A stretch of DNA of 64,000 nucleotides from Holosporaceae bacterium (GTDB lineage Bacteria; Pseudomonadota; Alphaproteobacteria; UBA3830): contig JAISYI010000022.1 of the NCBI GenBank assembly GCA_031269995.1, positions 1 to 64,000 of the forward strand, in the 5' to 3' direction. The translations under genes and the position numbers were made by a program. This document shows, piece by piece, positions 7,970 through 17,671 of this stretch. Each line of letters opens with the position of its first letter. The stretch's first letter is position 1. Below the pieces are notes generated by a model. The model was not told the origin of the DNA. It made no database searches and was given only the letters and a program-made list of their open reading frames with translations.

Positions 7970-9460
7970 TTAGTACGGCAAATGCAGCGACCGCGGGATA
8001 GACATTTCTATTACCCCGTCCTGCCCGAATGGCACAGTGGATAGTTCTCGTCCGCAGGGATCGAATACGGCGCTGACCCCAACGTTGGCGACCCGAATCA
8101 GTGGCACTCCAGCCTCAATGGCCCTGGCCCTGGAAATTTGCAGATGTTGAGCAGGCTCGCTGGTAAAGCCGAACCATCCATCGTTAGTGATATTCACGAT
8201 AATATCCGTTTTAGAAAAATCCGGCGAAGAAAACAGGCCTAATTTTCCAGGAAAAATCACCTCATAACAGATAGCCAGCAATATCTTTATACCGCCAATT
8301 TCTATTAAATTTGATTCACTACCAACATTAAAATCCCCAATATCGCTAGCAATACTCTGAAATAATGGAAAATACTTACGAAGAGGAATGTACTCTCCGA
8401 ATGGGGTTAACCTGGCTTTGTCGTAGTGGGCGACATGTTTTCCAGTATGATCGATGAAGATCACACTGTTGAAAATCTTTCCTGTTTGGAGATCTTTCCT
8501 GACTGCTCCTGCCAACAGATATTCATCAGCAAGTAAGGGTATTTTGAGATAATTATGCAATCTAGTAAAATCTTCATTATAGAGGTAGGGAACTGATGCT
8601 TCGGGCCAAATGACTAAATCCACTTTTTTGCTATGAGCACTCAGTCGTAGAAGTTTTTTTAGGTTGGAATAGGCAAAAGCCGAGTCATTTTTTTGTTCCT
8701 GCGAAATATTTGATTGAATTATCCGTACCCTTTTGTCCGTGTATATTGTTGGATTGCGCGCAAGCCGCCAGTATCCAAATAATGTAATTGCGGCAAAAAT
8801 CACGAACGCAATAAGTACCGGACCCCAAGCAGCTGCTTTTCCTCTCCTCCTTGCTGGCAGCGCCACGTACAAAAGAAAAGCATCGCCAAGGAGCCCTGCC
8901 ATAAGTAGAGTGCTAAAACTCAGTCCGTAAATTCCGTACAAGCAGAGAGTTTGCAAAAAAATCTCGTGGCAACACCATACATACCCTGGCAGCACCCATG
9001 GAAATCCTGGCAGATAATTTCCATAAAACATCATGGTAAGAGTAAAAAACGTAGCAAAAGCAACGGGAAGGAGGCGGTAAAATGACAACCTTGCAGACTT
9101 ACGAAACCAGTTGCTTAACATCCTTAATCCGCAAATAGGCAGAAGCAGAAACATGGACAGATATATAGGAATCAGCAGTATTGCGAATGGAATTAGAATC
9201 CCATGAACCGCTAGATCCAATGTTAATGGATAGACCAGCCAATATAGGCATCCAATGTGTAGACAGCAAAAGAAACAGAATGGTTGCAGAAGCCATTCCT
9301 TCGCGTTGCCTCCTTCACATATCCTCACAAATAGCCATGCAAACGTCGCAAGAAATATCGGAAACACGTTAAAAGGTGCAAATGAAAGCGCTGTAACGGC
9401 TCCCAGGAATCCGCTTTTGGCGAATTGGCGCTGGTTGGAGATCCTGCCGCTACTTTCCAT
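7970..9460 (-). CDS. lnt: Apolipoprotein N-acyltransferase Lnt
   Basis: Inner-membrane enzyme that N-acylates the N-terminal diacylglyceryl-cysteine of lipoproteins, the last step of maturation. About 496 residues: several N-terminal membrane helices (residues about 15-225), then a periplasmic nitrilase-like domain. The catalytic triad is visible: Glu in WPEASVPY, Lys in YDKARLTPFGEYIP and Cys in ICYEVIFPG. Its substrates here could include BamD, the secretin, RlpA and the small lipoprotein at 50.8 kb. The ATG at 9460 is preferred over a TTG at 9469; either way the 5' end overlaps the dcd paralog stop by about 10 bases. Confidence 0.95.
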   Translation of the reverse strand: MESSGRISNQRQFAKSGFLGAVTALSFAPFNVFPIFLATFAWLFVRICEGGNAKEWLLQPFCFFCCLHIGCLYWLVYPLTLDLAVHGILIPFAILLIPIYLSMFLLLPICGLRMLSNWFRKSARLSFYRLLPVAFATFFTLTMMFYGNYLPGFPWVLPGYVWCCHEIFLQTLCLYGIYGLSFSTLLMAGLLGDAFLLYVALPARRRGKAAAWGPVLIAFVIFAAITLFGYWRLARNPTIYTDKRVRIIQSNISQEQKNDSAFAYSNLKKLLRLSAHSKKVDLVIWPEASVPYLYNEDFTRLHNYLKIPLLADEYLLAGAVRKDLQTGKIFNSVIFIDHTGKHVAHYDKARLTPFGEYIPLRKYFPLFQSIASDIGDFNVGSESNLIEIGGIKILLAICYEVIFPGKLGLFSSPDFSKTDIIVNITNDGWFGFTSEPAQHLQISRARAIEAGVPLIRVANVGVSAVFDPCGRELSTVPFGQDGVIEMSIPRSLHLPY

Positions 9461-9980
9461 TTTCGACAAAATCTAAATACATCTTTGAAGTAATCGGACC
9501 AGCCGCGTTCCGGTAACGTCCCTCATATTTTTGTATCTCTCCTAGAGGCTTCCAGAAGGTGACCTGGCCAATCTGTATGCCTGGGTAGATAGTGACTGGC
9601 TGCACAGCGTTCAGCTGTAACGTTAGCTGATTAATCGATCCTATGTCAATCAAATCGGCGGTAATATTGATGAATAATCCCAATCTGCCTATGGATGAGC
9701 GTCCCCTAATGATTGGAACAAAATAATCGCTGCCAATGATCTCCAGCGTATGTCCGAGATACACCGTTCCGGTGGCAAGTGTAATCCCATCGTCAGGAAT
9801 GAGTATTTCGCGGGCTTCATTGTTTTTTTTTGCATCAAGAATGTAGTTATTATAGACTAATAGTTTATTTCCCAGAGTAAAATTGTATGAATTCGGATTA
9901 ATCTGGGAGCTGTTGAACGGATCCACTATAATTTTTCCATTTTCCACGTTTTTAAAAATTTCCATACCTGTTAATATCAT
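9450..9980 (-). CDS. dcd: dCTP deaminase family protein, copy A (catalytic Glu replaced by Gln)
   Basis: Member of the trimeric Dcd/dUTPase fold family that deaminates dCTP to dUTP, supplying dUTPase. 176 residues, of the Clostridia/Bacteroidetes-like MILTG...NPNSY subtype. It keeps the LGN motif (residues 36-38), GRSSIGRLG (93-101) and the C-terminal IGQVTFW. At the position of the E. coli catalytic Glu138 (LEF/LEI motif) it has Gln122 (LQL). It starts in an ATGA overlap with copy B, so both are made from one message. Copy A may be inactive alone or may act with copy B; this is inference. Confidence 0.82.
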   Translation of the reverse strand: MILTGMEIFKNVENGKIIVDPFNSSQINPNSYNFTLGNKLLVYNNYILDAKKNNEAREILIPDDGITLATGTVYLGHTLEIIGSDYFVPIIRGRSSIGRLGLFINITADLIDIGSINQLTLQLNAVQPVTIYPGIQIGQVTFWKPLGEIQKYEGRYRNAAGPITSKMYLDFVENGK

Positions 9981-10516
9981 GTTTCTTTACCACCTGTAGA
10001 AAATTCCCTATAAATCTCGCTCGATTTAGCTACGGAAAATTTGTCGTATTTGCCGTTGTATTTCATGTCAGCATTCCCGCTGGTATCCCAAAAAGTAACT
10101 TGCCCGATCCGCATCAATGGATAGATCCTAATCGGCTGAACAGCTTTTAATTCGAGAGTCCACCTGTGCTTTGCGCCGAGGTTTCCGAGGTCCGCGGTAA
10201 TCTGCAGGAACAGCCCCAGTCGGCCAAGAGACGTTTTGCCTATCAGTGACGGAACAAATACATCGCTTCCTATTTCCTCATAGGTATTTGCCAAATATGT
10301 CTTGTTTGGAGACAAAACATACCCATCATCAGTCAAATTGATTTCATGGTAGGAGGATTGCTTTTTTGGGTCAACGGGCAGATCCACCAGCTCCAACAAT
10401 TTGCAATCTATATGATAATCATAGCTGTTGGGATTCAGCATAATTTCATCAAACGGAAATATGCTGATATTTCCATTTTTTACGTTATTGAAGATCTCTA
10501 TCCTGGTTAGGATCAT
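9977..10516 (-). CDS. dcd: dCTP deaminase family protein, copy B (altered GRSS motif)
   Basis: Second Dcd-family paralog, about 179 residues, alignable to copy A without gaps over its first 130 residues. It keeps the catalytic Glu122 (LEL), but the family motif GRSS is GKTS (Lys94, Thr95), removing the usual Arg-Ser pair, and the LGN loop is altered to IDC. The ATG at 10516 gives the same MILT start as copy A and has GGAAGAAG upstream; a TTG at 10534 is possible. The ATGA overlap couples it to copy A. It could be a divergent subunit, a regulatory paralog or a decaying gene. Confidence 0.8.
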   Translation of the reverse strand: MILTRIEIFNNVKNGNISIFPFDEIMLNPNSYDYHIDCKLLELVDLPVDPKKQSSYHEINLTDDGYVLSPNKTYLANTYEEIGSDVFVPSLIGKTSLGRLGLFLQITADLGNLGAKHRWTLELKAVQPIRIYPLMRIGQVTFWDTSGNADMKYNGKYDKFSVAKSSEIYREFSTGGKET

Positions 10517-10689
10517 TAATGTTTCTTCTTCCAAATTACCTTCGGACCCGATCTATCAGATTTTGCAAGGTACGACAATAGATCTATTCATCGGGAATCG
10601 CCCAGTAAAGATAGAAATAGCCAAATAAAATCTCTGTATTTTTAACCGATACACCATAAGTGCTACCCCAATAGCTGTATTAATTTTAA

Positions 10690-10712
10690 GAAAAAGCAGT
10701 ATTCCCCCTGCT
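10690..10712 (-). terminator. Likely rho-independent terminator after msbA
   Basis: On the minus strand a short stem AGCAG/CTGCT with an 8-base loop is followed by TTTTTCTTAAAA, a few bases past the msbA stop. The stem is only five pairs, so strength is doubtful. It would end the run of genes that begins in the ribosomal block. Confidence 0.45.
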
Positions 10713-10717
10713 ATCCT

Positions 10718-12481
10718 TTAGGCAATCCCGAGATAAGCATTGCATAATGAAGCATACACGCCGTTCTCCCTTCCGATAAGGTCTTCATGAGAGCCGGTTT
10801 CAGCGATACGACCATGATCTATTACGACGATCATGTCTGCATTTCTCACGGTAGACAGGCGATGAGCGATGATGAATACTGTTCGATCTTTCATTAGATT
10901 GTCTATAGCTTGCTGAACGATAGCTTCAGACTTATTGTCAAGAGCCGAGGTCGCTTCGTCCAGTATCACCACCGGGGCATTTTTGAGGAATGCTCGGGCA
11001 ATTGCGACACGCTGTTTCTGTCCGCCGGAGAGCAGCGTTCCTCTCTCCCCTATCTCCGTATCGAGCCCCTTGCTGAGCCTGGACACAAACTCATCTAGAC
11101 ATGCAGCAGATGCTGCCTGTCGCAATTCCTTTTTAGAAGCGTTTGTTTTCCCAAGCAGGATATTCTCTTGAATACTTCCAGAAAACAAAAAATTATCCTG
11201 AAATACTATCGCGATTTTTTCCCGCAATGAATCCAGCTCTATGTCTTTGATATCGACTCCGTCTATTAGAATTTGTCCAGAAGTCAGATCATAGAACCGC
11301 GGAAGAAGGCTCACAAAAGTTGTTTTTCCTCCTCCAGAATTGCCGACCAAAGCAATGGTCTGCCCAATGCCAATATCAAGATTTATTTTTTCCAGAACAG
11401 CCCTGTTACCGTCATAGGCAAAGCATGCATCCCGATATTCGATTTTGTTCCTTATTGTCTTTAATCGAACAGCTCCTCTGCGATTCGTAATGGCCGGCGT
11501 CTCCTGCAGAAGACTAAACACCCTCTCAATCGCCAGCAAGGATGTTTGGACAGCGCTGAAGTCGTTTCCAATGGTTTTTATTGGCTGATACAGCATTATT
11601 ACAGTGGTTATGAAAGCGACAAACCCTCCAGCAGTCAAAAGATTATTGGAAATTAGGTAACTCCCCCCCCAGATAAGTACCGCAATTCCAGCACCAATCA
11701 CCAGATGCATGATCGGAGAGAGAATTCCGGTACGCTGTACCATTTTTATGCCGAGTTTGAAGGCATAGTCGAGCGCGGAGGAAATTTTACGACGTTGATG
11801 GTCATAGAGATTATAGGAAGAGATCACACGATTTCCCGCAAAAGCCTCTATGTAATGGGTTGCAATGGTAGCCCCAGAGAATACAGTCTGCCCCACTATT
11901 CCTGCGATTCTTTTGCGAATCATCGTCAATGGATAGAGAGCGGCCATCATAACGATTATCGCCACGATTGCCAATTGCCATGAGATAATAAACAGCGCAA
12001 TTATCAGTGAAATGGAGTTAAAAATCCTTGTGGAAAACATTTTTAGGTGGTTAAGCAAACCGCCACAAGCGGTGTCCACATCACTGTTGAACCTCGTCTG
12101 TATCGTTCCAGAAATATTATTGTCGAAGAATATCGCGTCTTTTCTCATCAGTTTCATAAAAAGGTCGAATTTCAACCCATTGCTTATTTTAGCACCGACC
12201 CAAGCGTTCATATAGGTAGCGATATAGGTAAATACGCTTTGAATCACAGCAAAAATGAGGATCAAAATTGGCATATAAGAACTTATAATAGATCTACTTC
12301 CACTTGATATGTCATCCATATAGTGCTTGAGTGCCCATGGAATGACAGTATCCATCATTCCAATCGGGATAGTCACAAGGATTGCCATTAGCGCTCTAAT
12401 CCAATAGGGCTTAACATAATGGCAAATTTTGCTATAATTTTTAATAGTATAGGAGTTTTTTATTTTTCGTACTATTCTCAT
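10718..12481 (-). CDS. msbA: MsbA-like ABC exporter (fused TM and ATPase)
   Basis: Homodimeric type-I ABC exporter, most like MsbA, which flips lipid A or other lipids across the inner membrane. 587 residues: six membrane helices in about 1-310, then the nucleotide-binding domain with Walker A (VGNSGGGKTT), signature LSGGQKQRVAIARAF, Walker B (VVILDEATSAL) and an H-loop (IIAHRLST). The ATG at 12481 overlaps the stop of the upstream permease (TAATG), so the longer frame reaching 12592 is rejected. Substrate assignment is by family; many MsbA-like proteins in intracellular alphaproteobacteria are annotated generally as multidrug/lipid exporters. Confidence 0.85.
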   Translation of the reverse strand: MRIVRKIKNSYTIKNYSKICHYVKPYWIRALMAILVTIPIGMMDTVIPWALKHYMDDISSGSRSIISSYMPILILIFAVIQSVFTYIATYMNAWVGAKISNGLKFDLFMKLMRKDAIFFDNNISGTIQTRFNSDVDTACGGLLNHLKMFSTRIFNSISLIIALFIISWQLAIVAIIVMMAALYPLTMIRKRIAGIVGQTVFSGATIATHYIEAFAGNRVISSYNLYDHQRRKISSALDYAFKLGIKMVQRTGILSPIMHLVIGAGIAVLIWGGSYLISNNLLTAGGFVAFITTVIMLYQPIKTIGNDFSAVQTSLLAIERVFSLLQETPAITNRRGAVRLKTIRNKIEYRDACFAYDGNRAVLEKINLDIGIGQTIALVGNSGGGKTTFVSLLPRFYDLTSGQILIDGVDIKDIELDSLREKIAIVFQDNFLFSGSIQENILLGKTNASKKELRQAASAACLDEFVSRLSKGLDTEIGERGTLLSGGQKQRVAIARAFLKNAPVVILDEATSALDNKSEAIVQQAIDNLMKDRTVFIIAHRLSTVRNADMIVVIDHGRIAETGSHEDLIGRENGVYASLCNAYLGIA

Positions 12482-13752
12482 TAGGTCAGCGCCTGCCTTC
12501 TCACAAACGGCCACATAAGGATTCCGCTGCACACAAATGTAGCAGAAACTAATAGAGATATAATTGTCGAATGCAAAATCATGGCCAGACAAAAGGTTCC
12601 AACGATAACTCCAAGGAAGCTTTTGAACAATTTTTTATCAGCCATACTAATTTTCGTGAACGCCATACAGCATACCATATATACCAGAAAGAACACTTTA
12701 GTGGAATAGTCCACAATGCTGCTTATTTGCTCCGACAGATTCTTGCTCTGCGAGCAAATGAGCATTGGAACCATCCCGACGCTGCTGATTAAAACTCCGA
12801 CATAGGGTGCTAGATTCCGATTCCTTCTGGCAAAAATTGCTGGAAGCAGTCCGTCCTGCGCCAATCCGAGCGATGCCTGAGCAGAGGCCAGCGTCCAAGC
12901 GTTTGATGTTCCTACTAATATCATGAAAGTTATTAGAGAAACGACCTTTGAAAGATTTTTTCCCAGCACCATTTTGATTGCATCGATATATGGTGATTGG
13001 CTGGCAGCAAGGTCATTGCTGGAAATTACTCCCATGATTGCAAGATTGTTTATAAAATAGATTGCTGCAACGCCCACTGTGCCAATAATTATGGCACGAG
13101 GAATGTTCTTGGACGGATTTTGCACAGCACCGGCCGGAGCAGTGGCGCATTCAACACCTATGAATCCCCAAAATGACATCGCTGTCACAATCGCCATCAT
13201 TTTAATCGCAGAATAATCGACATATTTAGGTGCTATCGCGATATTTTCCTCTCTGAAACTACCTAGTAGCACGGCAGGTACCAAAAGAAATGGAACAAAT
13301 TTAAAAAGCATAAGGAAAGACTCGATCCTGCCAGCAAGCTCTACGCTTCTGCAGTTAATGGCGGTAACGACCCCAAGCAGAAGCATCTCCCAAAGTAGAT
13401 AGGACTCCTCATTGCCACCGATAAACGCACTCAGATTAGACACAGCTGCTATGATGACAACCGAAGTGCTGGTCCAGGACACAAGCCAGTAGGTCCACCC
13501 AATAAAAAATGCGGCCGATCGACCAAAAGCCTGTTGTACATACACGTAGGGACCACCTGTTCTGGGAAATTTCGAGCATAGTTCTGCAAAAATAAACGCG
13601 AGAAGCGTCGCTCCAAGACCCGCCAGCAAACATCCGCATACTCCAAACATGCCGAATGGTGCAAGAGCGGCCGGTAGAACAAATATGCCTGAACCGATCT
13701 GACTTCCAAAAACCAAGGCCAGAACCGCACCAAATCCCATTTTTTTAGACAT
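12481..13752 (-). CDS. APC-superfamily amino acid/polyamine antiporter (AdiC/PotE-like)
   Basis: Polytopic inner-membrane transporter, 423 residues with about 12 predicted helices. The first helix carries the substrate-binding GSQIGSGIFVLP segment and helix 6 the WGFIGVECATAPAG segment. Both correspond to the unwound helices of the arginine/agmatine antiporter AdiC. The exchange substrate cannot be decided from sequence; basic amino acids or polyamines are likely by family. It follows the GT-C-like gene by 14 bases and couples to msbA by TAATG, so the three form one transcription unit. Confidence 0.85.
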   Translation of the reverse strand: MSKKMGFGAVLALVFGSQIGSGIFVLPAALAPFGMFGVCGCLLAGLGATLLAFIFAELCSKFPRTGGPYVYVQQAFGRSAAFFIGWTYWLVSWTSTSVVIIAAVSNLSAFIGGNEESYLLWEMLLLGVVTAINCRSVELAGRIESFLMLFKFVPFLLVPAVLLGSFREENIAIAPKYVDYSAIKMMAIVTAMSFWGFIGVECATAPAGAVQNPSKNIPRAIIIGTVGVAAIYFINNLAIMGVISSNDLAASQSPYIDAIKMVLGKNLSKVVSLITFMILVGTSNAWTLASAQASLGLAQDGLLPAIFARRNRNLAPYVGVLISSVGMVPMLICSQSKNLSEQISSIVDYSTKVFFLVYMVCCMAFTKISMADKKLFKSFLGVIVGTFCLAMILHSTIISLLVSATFVCSGILMWPFVRRQALT

Positions 13753-13766
13753 AAGCTCCTTCCCGT

Positions 13767-15356
13767 CTATTTCCTTTTTAATTCACAAAGTGAAAAAAAA
13801 TCCCCAAAGCTTTGGAGCTTTGTCACCATAAAATCCTTTCTAAGGATTTGTAGAAGTTGGTTCTCATCATAGGCTACTGTAAAATACAGAACAAGAACAG
13901 AGTCATAGGTTTTCAGCCGAGATTCTAAGGTTTTTGTAGAGCTTACAAATACATAACGTTGTTCATCATTAAATAAATGCAAAATATAGCAAAATTTCCA
14001 ATTTTCATCTGCTAGAACAACAACAGGCAGGCTTTTCTTTTCGCATAGTAATTGAATTTGCTGAGCCTGCTTCGTGAAAAGATATTTTACGCTCGGTGGA
14101 GAACACCAATACCCAACGGTTAAAAATGCAGTCGCACCAGCCACTATATAATATAGCGACCCACTGCGTCTTGATATCAGGAACGGGAATATCTGTATCA
14201 GCAATGGAAAGCACGGCATTATGTAACGAACTGATGGAATTGGCATAGCGATGGAACACAGAAAACTCCAACAGAAACAGCAAAGGAAAATCACTGGAAT
14301 ATGGATAAACTGCCGCCTAGTTAGTAATAAAACCGCCACCCAAATAAATGCTAGCCATATAAGAGTTTCGTCAAAAAGATAACTACGCAATGAATTATTA
14401 AAAACGCCCATACTCTCATTAATTTTACACAAAGAAGAAATATTTCTATAACTTTCGCCGGCTCTCCCGCAGGAGAATCCGTAAAAAAATCCCTGGAACA
14501 GGGATCTTGCGAGAAGAATCGATAAAACAAGCGCTCCGCTGATCCATACACAATTGCCATGTTGTTTTGCGTAGTCAGCTCTGACAAATAGCCCCCCAAA
14601 TAACATCAAAACGTATATAGTAGCGTAATAGCCGGATAGCAATGTCAACCCAGTTGCCGTAACCAATCCATACAACATTTTCTGATCAAGTTGCCTACCA
14701 TCAGCAATACATTCATTGCATTTCACAAAAAGAAACGTAAACAATATCAGCAGCGTTTCCTGAAGTTGATATGGACGCAGAAACATTGTATTAGAAATAG
14801 AACCAGTGTTTGCAAAGGCAATAAAAAGCGAAAAAGGAATCAAAAAGTCCCCATCAAGTAACCTCCGCAGTAACATGTATAAGAAAATGAAAGAAAATGT
14901 GAAAAACAAGAGGTTCAACCGACAGCCGTGATCAATGATTATTCTGATATCTGTCGTAGTAATTCCTGCAAACCACAATCTTAGACATGAGTAATATAGA
15001 TTAGTATGCGGGCGATCTCTATTATCAATATAGAGTTTTTTCACATCTGAAAACGCTGCTTCGACAGAGGATTCATTCCAAAGATAATGCTCCTTTACCT
15101 CTTTTCCGATATATTCTTTTCCGTACTTCTCTGATTGCTCAATCAGTTGATTACTTATATCCCCATTACAATCTGCATTTTGTATTGATAAAATCTCATC
15201 CACATGCAGGCCTGCCTTCTGCCGCATATTTTCCAATCGAACACTCAATAAAACAGCAAATACAAGAATACATAGCAACCGAGAAACTCCGTCACCATAT
15301 TGCCTTAAAACCTCTCTGAAATTATTTAGATAAAAACGACCTGTAGCAGTAGCCAT
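13767..15356 (-). CDS. GT-C-like polytopic membrane glycosyltransferase, substrate unknown
   Basis: 529 residues with about 10-11 hydrophobic segments. The first loop has HVDEI (near residue 51), matching the acidic motif of lipid-linked-sugar-dependent GT-C enzymes (GT39/GT83-type). About 65 residues later RPHTNLYYSCLRLWF resembles their HPPLYY motif. No closer family is recognised. Only six bases separate it from the rplQ stop, so it appears to be read from the ribosomal superoperon, followed by the APC transporter and msbA. A role in modifying lipid A or another envelope glycolipid is plausible given MsbA, but is inference. Confidence 0.6.
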   Translation of the reverse strand: MATATGRFYLNNFREVLRQYGDGVSRLLCILVFAVLLSVRLENMRQKAGLHVDEILSIQNADCNGDISNQLIEQSEKYGKEYIGKEVKEHYLWNESSVEAAFSDVKKLYIDNRDRPHTNLYYSCLRLWFAGITTTDIRIIIDHGCRLNLLFFTFSFIFLYMLLRRLLDGDFLIPFSLFIAFANTGSISNTMFLRPYQLQETLLILFTFLFVKCNECIADGRQLDQKMLYGLVTATGLTLLSGYYATIYVLMLFGGLFVRADYAKQHGNCVWISGALVLSILLARSLFQGFFYGFSCGRAGESYRNISSLCKINESMGVFNNSLRSYLFDETLIWLAFIWVAVLLLTRRQFIHIPVIFLCCFCWSFLCSIAMPIPSVRYIMPCFPLLIQIFPFLISRRSGSLYYIVAGATAFLTVGYWCSPPSVKYLFTKQAQQIQLLCEKKSLPVVVLADENWKFCYILHLFNDEQRYVFVSSTKTLESRLKTYDSVLVLYFTVAYDENQLLQILRKDFMVTKLQSFGDFFSLCELKRK

Positions 15357-15362
15357 AAAAAA

Positions 15363-15800
15363 CTAGCTTTCAGAAGCCGATAACCCCGTTTCCCCGGCTT
15401 TGCCTCGTGTCCCTGCGTTCCCAACACTTCCCTTCGCCAATTCATCGCGTTCCAATAGCTCGATGACCGCCATCGGCGCCATATCTCCCTTCCTAAAACC
15501 ACACTTCACGATCCTTGTATATCCGCCATTTCTCTCAGCGTATCGTGCAGATAACGGGCCAAAAACCTTCATTACCAGGCTCCTGTCTCCAAGTTTTGCA
15601 AACAGCCTCCTCCTATTAGCCAATGATGACGCCTTTCCCAGCGTAATCATTTTCTCCACGATTGGGCGCAAATCCTTCGCCTTCGGCAGCGTTGTAATAA
15701 TCTGCTCATACCTCAGCAAAGCCTTTGACAGCCCACCAAACATCGCCTTTCGCTGCGACGTTCTCCGATTAAACTTCCTACCGCTAATTCTATGTCGCAT
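15363..15800 (-). CDS. rplQ: 50S ribosomal protein L17
   Basis: 145-residue L17, near the peptide exit tunnel. The MRHRISGRKFNR start and the core RYAERNGGYTRIVKCGFRKGD are standard. A tail of about 27 residues rich in Gly/Ala/Ser/Glu extends past the bacterial core, as in many alphaproteobacteria. Last ribosomal gene of the alpha-operon segment, 21 bases after rpoA. Confidence 0.97.
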   Translation of the reverse strand: MRHRISGRKFNRRTSQRKAMFGGLSKALLRYEQIITTLPKAKDLRPIVEKMITLGKASSLANRRRLFAKLGDRSLVMKVFGPLSARYAERNGGYTRIVKCGFRKGDMAPMAVIELLERDELAKGSVGNAGTRGKAGETGLSASES

Positions 15801-15821
15801 TTCCCATCTCCAGATGTTCCT

Positions 15822-16856
15822 TTAAAATTTTTCTCCACGCGCCTTCGCTGGCGAAGCAACATCATCAGCACCTTCCGTAACTGGCCATCCTTCAACTGGC
15901 ATCCCCAGGTACAGCCCCATCTGTGCTAAGACTTCTTTTATTTCATTCAGGGACTTTCGACCAAAATTTGGCGTGCGCAACATCTCGCTTTCAGTTTTTC
16001 GCACCAAGTCTCCAATGTATACGATATTGTCATTCTTCAAGCAATTCATAGACCGCACGGATAACTCAAGATCCTCGACCTTCCGTAGCAGATTCGCATT
16101 TACCGGCACCGGCTGATCCGCTGTTCGCTCGACAGTATCCTCTTCTTCCTCAAAATTAACAAATTTCTGGAATTGATCCAGCAAAATTCTTGCAGCCATT
16201 GCCACAGCATCTTCTGGAAAAATAGACCCATCAGTTACAACATCCATAATCAATTTATCGTAGTCCGTCGTCTGTCCAACCCGAGTATTTTCCACTCGAT
16301 AGGCTACCTGCTTCACTGGATTAAATATGGAATCGACAAAAATCACCCCTATAGGAGCATTCTCTGCTTTATTTTGCACGGCAGGAACATAACCACGCCC
16401 GACGGCAACAGTCATTTCCATAGAAAACGTCGCGCCCTTGCCAACCGTACAAATATGGTGATCAGGATCCAGGACGATGATTTCCGCTCCAAGTTCAAAC
16501 ATACCGGCTGTTACTTCGCACGGCCCAGTTGCAGTCACCCTCATTTTTCTCTGAATCTGACTTTCTAATTTCAAGGGCAATGTTTTAACATTCAAAATAA
16601 TATCTGTAACCTCTTCAGACACTCCGGCAATGGTTGAAAATTCATGCTGCACGCCATCTATCCTTATTGATGTCACAGCAGCACCCTTCAGAGAAGATAA
16701 AAGAATGCGGCGTAACGCATTCCCTAATGTACTCCCATAACCCCTTTCCAAAGGCTCTGCAACAATGGTGGCCACCCGCTGGCTCCGACTTTCCTCGGAC
16801 CCACTAACCCGCAATCGATAGGGTTTAATCAGATCTTGCCATTGTTTTTTTATCAC
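15822..16856 (-). CDS. rpoA: DNA-directed RNA polymerase subunit alpha
   Basis: 344-residue alpha subunit, the assembly platform of RNA polymerase. The N-terminal domain has the [20 protein letters not shown] dimerisation segment (about residues 39-58). The C-terminal domain (about 255-325), which contacts UP elements and activators, has [12 protein letters not shown] and the helix-hairpin-helix [16 protein letters not shown]. Length is normal. Located between rpsK and rplQ as in the canonical alpha operon. Confidence 0.98.
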   Translation of the reverse strand: MIKKQWQDLIKPYRLRVSGSEESRSQRVATIVAEPLERGYGSTLGNALRRILLSSLKGAAVTSIRIDGVQHEFSTIAGVSEEVTDIILNVKTLPLKLESQIQRKMRVTATGPCEVTAGMFELGAEIIVLDPDHHICTVGKGATFSMEMTVAVGRGYVPAVQNKAENAPIGVIFVDSIFNPVKQVAYRVENTRVGQTTDYDKLIMDVVTDGSIFPEDAVAMAARILLDQFQKFVNFEEEEDTVERTADQPVPVNANLLRKVEDLELSVRSMNCLKNDNIVYIGDLVRKTESEMLRTPNFGRKSLNEIKEVLAQMGLYLGMPVEGWPVTEGADDVASPAKARGEKF

Positions 16857-16881
16857 TGTTACACTCCTAAATCTTCACAAA

Positions 16882-17274
16882 CTAGACTCTGCGACGCTTT
16901 GGTGGCCGGCAACCATTATGTGGAATAGGCGTGACATCTCGTATTGATCCCACGTTCAGCCCCAACGACTGAAACGTGCGCAGGGCAGACTCCCGTCCAG
17001 AACCTGGCCCCATGAGTTCTACGTCGACTGTCTTCATACCATGCTCAATCGATTTTTGCGCAACTTTCTCTGCAGCAACCTGTGCGGCATATGGAGTAGA
17101 TTTCCTAGATCCTTTAAACCCTGCACTGCCCGCCGATCCCCAGGCAACTACATTCCCATGCGCATCTGTCACAGTTATCATTGTATTATTAAAGGTGGCA
17201 TTTATATGCACTAACCCAGCAATAATGTTTTTTCGATCTTTTTTTTTCAGTTTCTGCGTACTCTTGCTATCCAT
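16882..17274 (-). CDS. rpsK: 30S ribosomal protein S11
   Basis: 130-residue S11 of the 30S platform, which lines the mRNA exit and E site. Contains [39 protein letters not shown] and the C-terminal [18 protein letters not shown]. Follows rpsM by 16 bases. Confidence 0.98.
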   Translation of the reverse strand: MDSKSTQKLKKKDRKNIIAGLVHINATFNNTMITVTDAHGNVVAWGSAGSAGFKGSRKSTPYAAQVAAEKVAQKSIEHGMKTVDVELMGPGSGRESALRTFQSLGLNVGSIRDVTPIPHNGCRPPKRRRV

Positions 17275-17290
17275 AAATTCTCTCTTTTTT

Positions 17291-17668
17291 TTACTTGGTT
17301 ACTTTTTTCTTTCCAGGGATAGCCCTTGCCTTCCCCTTCCTTGTCCTAGCGTTTGTATGAGTCCTCTGCCCATGAACCGGAAGTCCCTTCCTATGTCTAA
17401 ACCCACGATAACAGCCCAGGTCCATCAGTCGCTTAACATTCATCGAGACTACACGCCGCAGATCTCCTTCTACCTGATAATCCCGATCAATTATCTCACG
17501 GATCCTCATCACCTCATCTTCGGAGAGTTCAAAAACCCTTTTGCTATCAGGGATGCCAGTTTCCTTACAGATCCTCACAGCACGCGCGGTGCCGATACCA
17601 TATATATACCGCAGTGCAAACACCACATGCTTTTTATCGGGAAGATTTACCCCAGCGATACGTGCCAC
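17291..17668 (-). CDS. rpsM: 30S ribosomal protein S13
   Basis: 125-residue S13 in the 30S head, contacting L5 in the B1b bridge. [14 protein letters not shown] start, the helix-two-turn-helix core [13 protein letters not shown] and the basic tail [13 protein letters not shown] are present. It begins three bases after adk. No rpmJ (L36) lies before it, as is usual in alphaproteobacteria, where L36 is encoded elsewhere. Confidence 0.98.
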   Translation of the reverse strand: MARIAGVNLPDKKHVVFALRYIYGIGTARAVRICKETGIPDSKRVFELSEDEVMRIREIIDRDYQVEGDLRRVVSMNVKRLMDLGCYRGFRHRKGLPVHGQRTHTNARTRKGKARAIPGKKKVTK

Positions 17669-17671
17669 GCG

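Noticed and set aside
12482-12592. N-terminal extension of the MsbA-like protein
   Set aside because: It would lie wholly inside the upstream permease gene; the TAATG overlap at 12481 and the family N-terminus support the shorter start.
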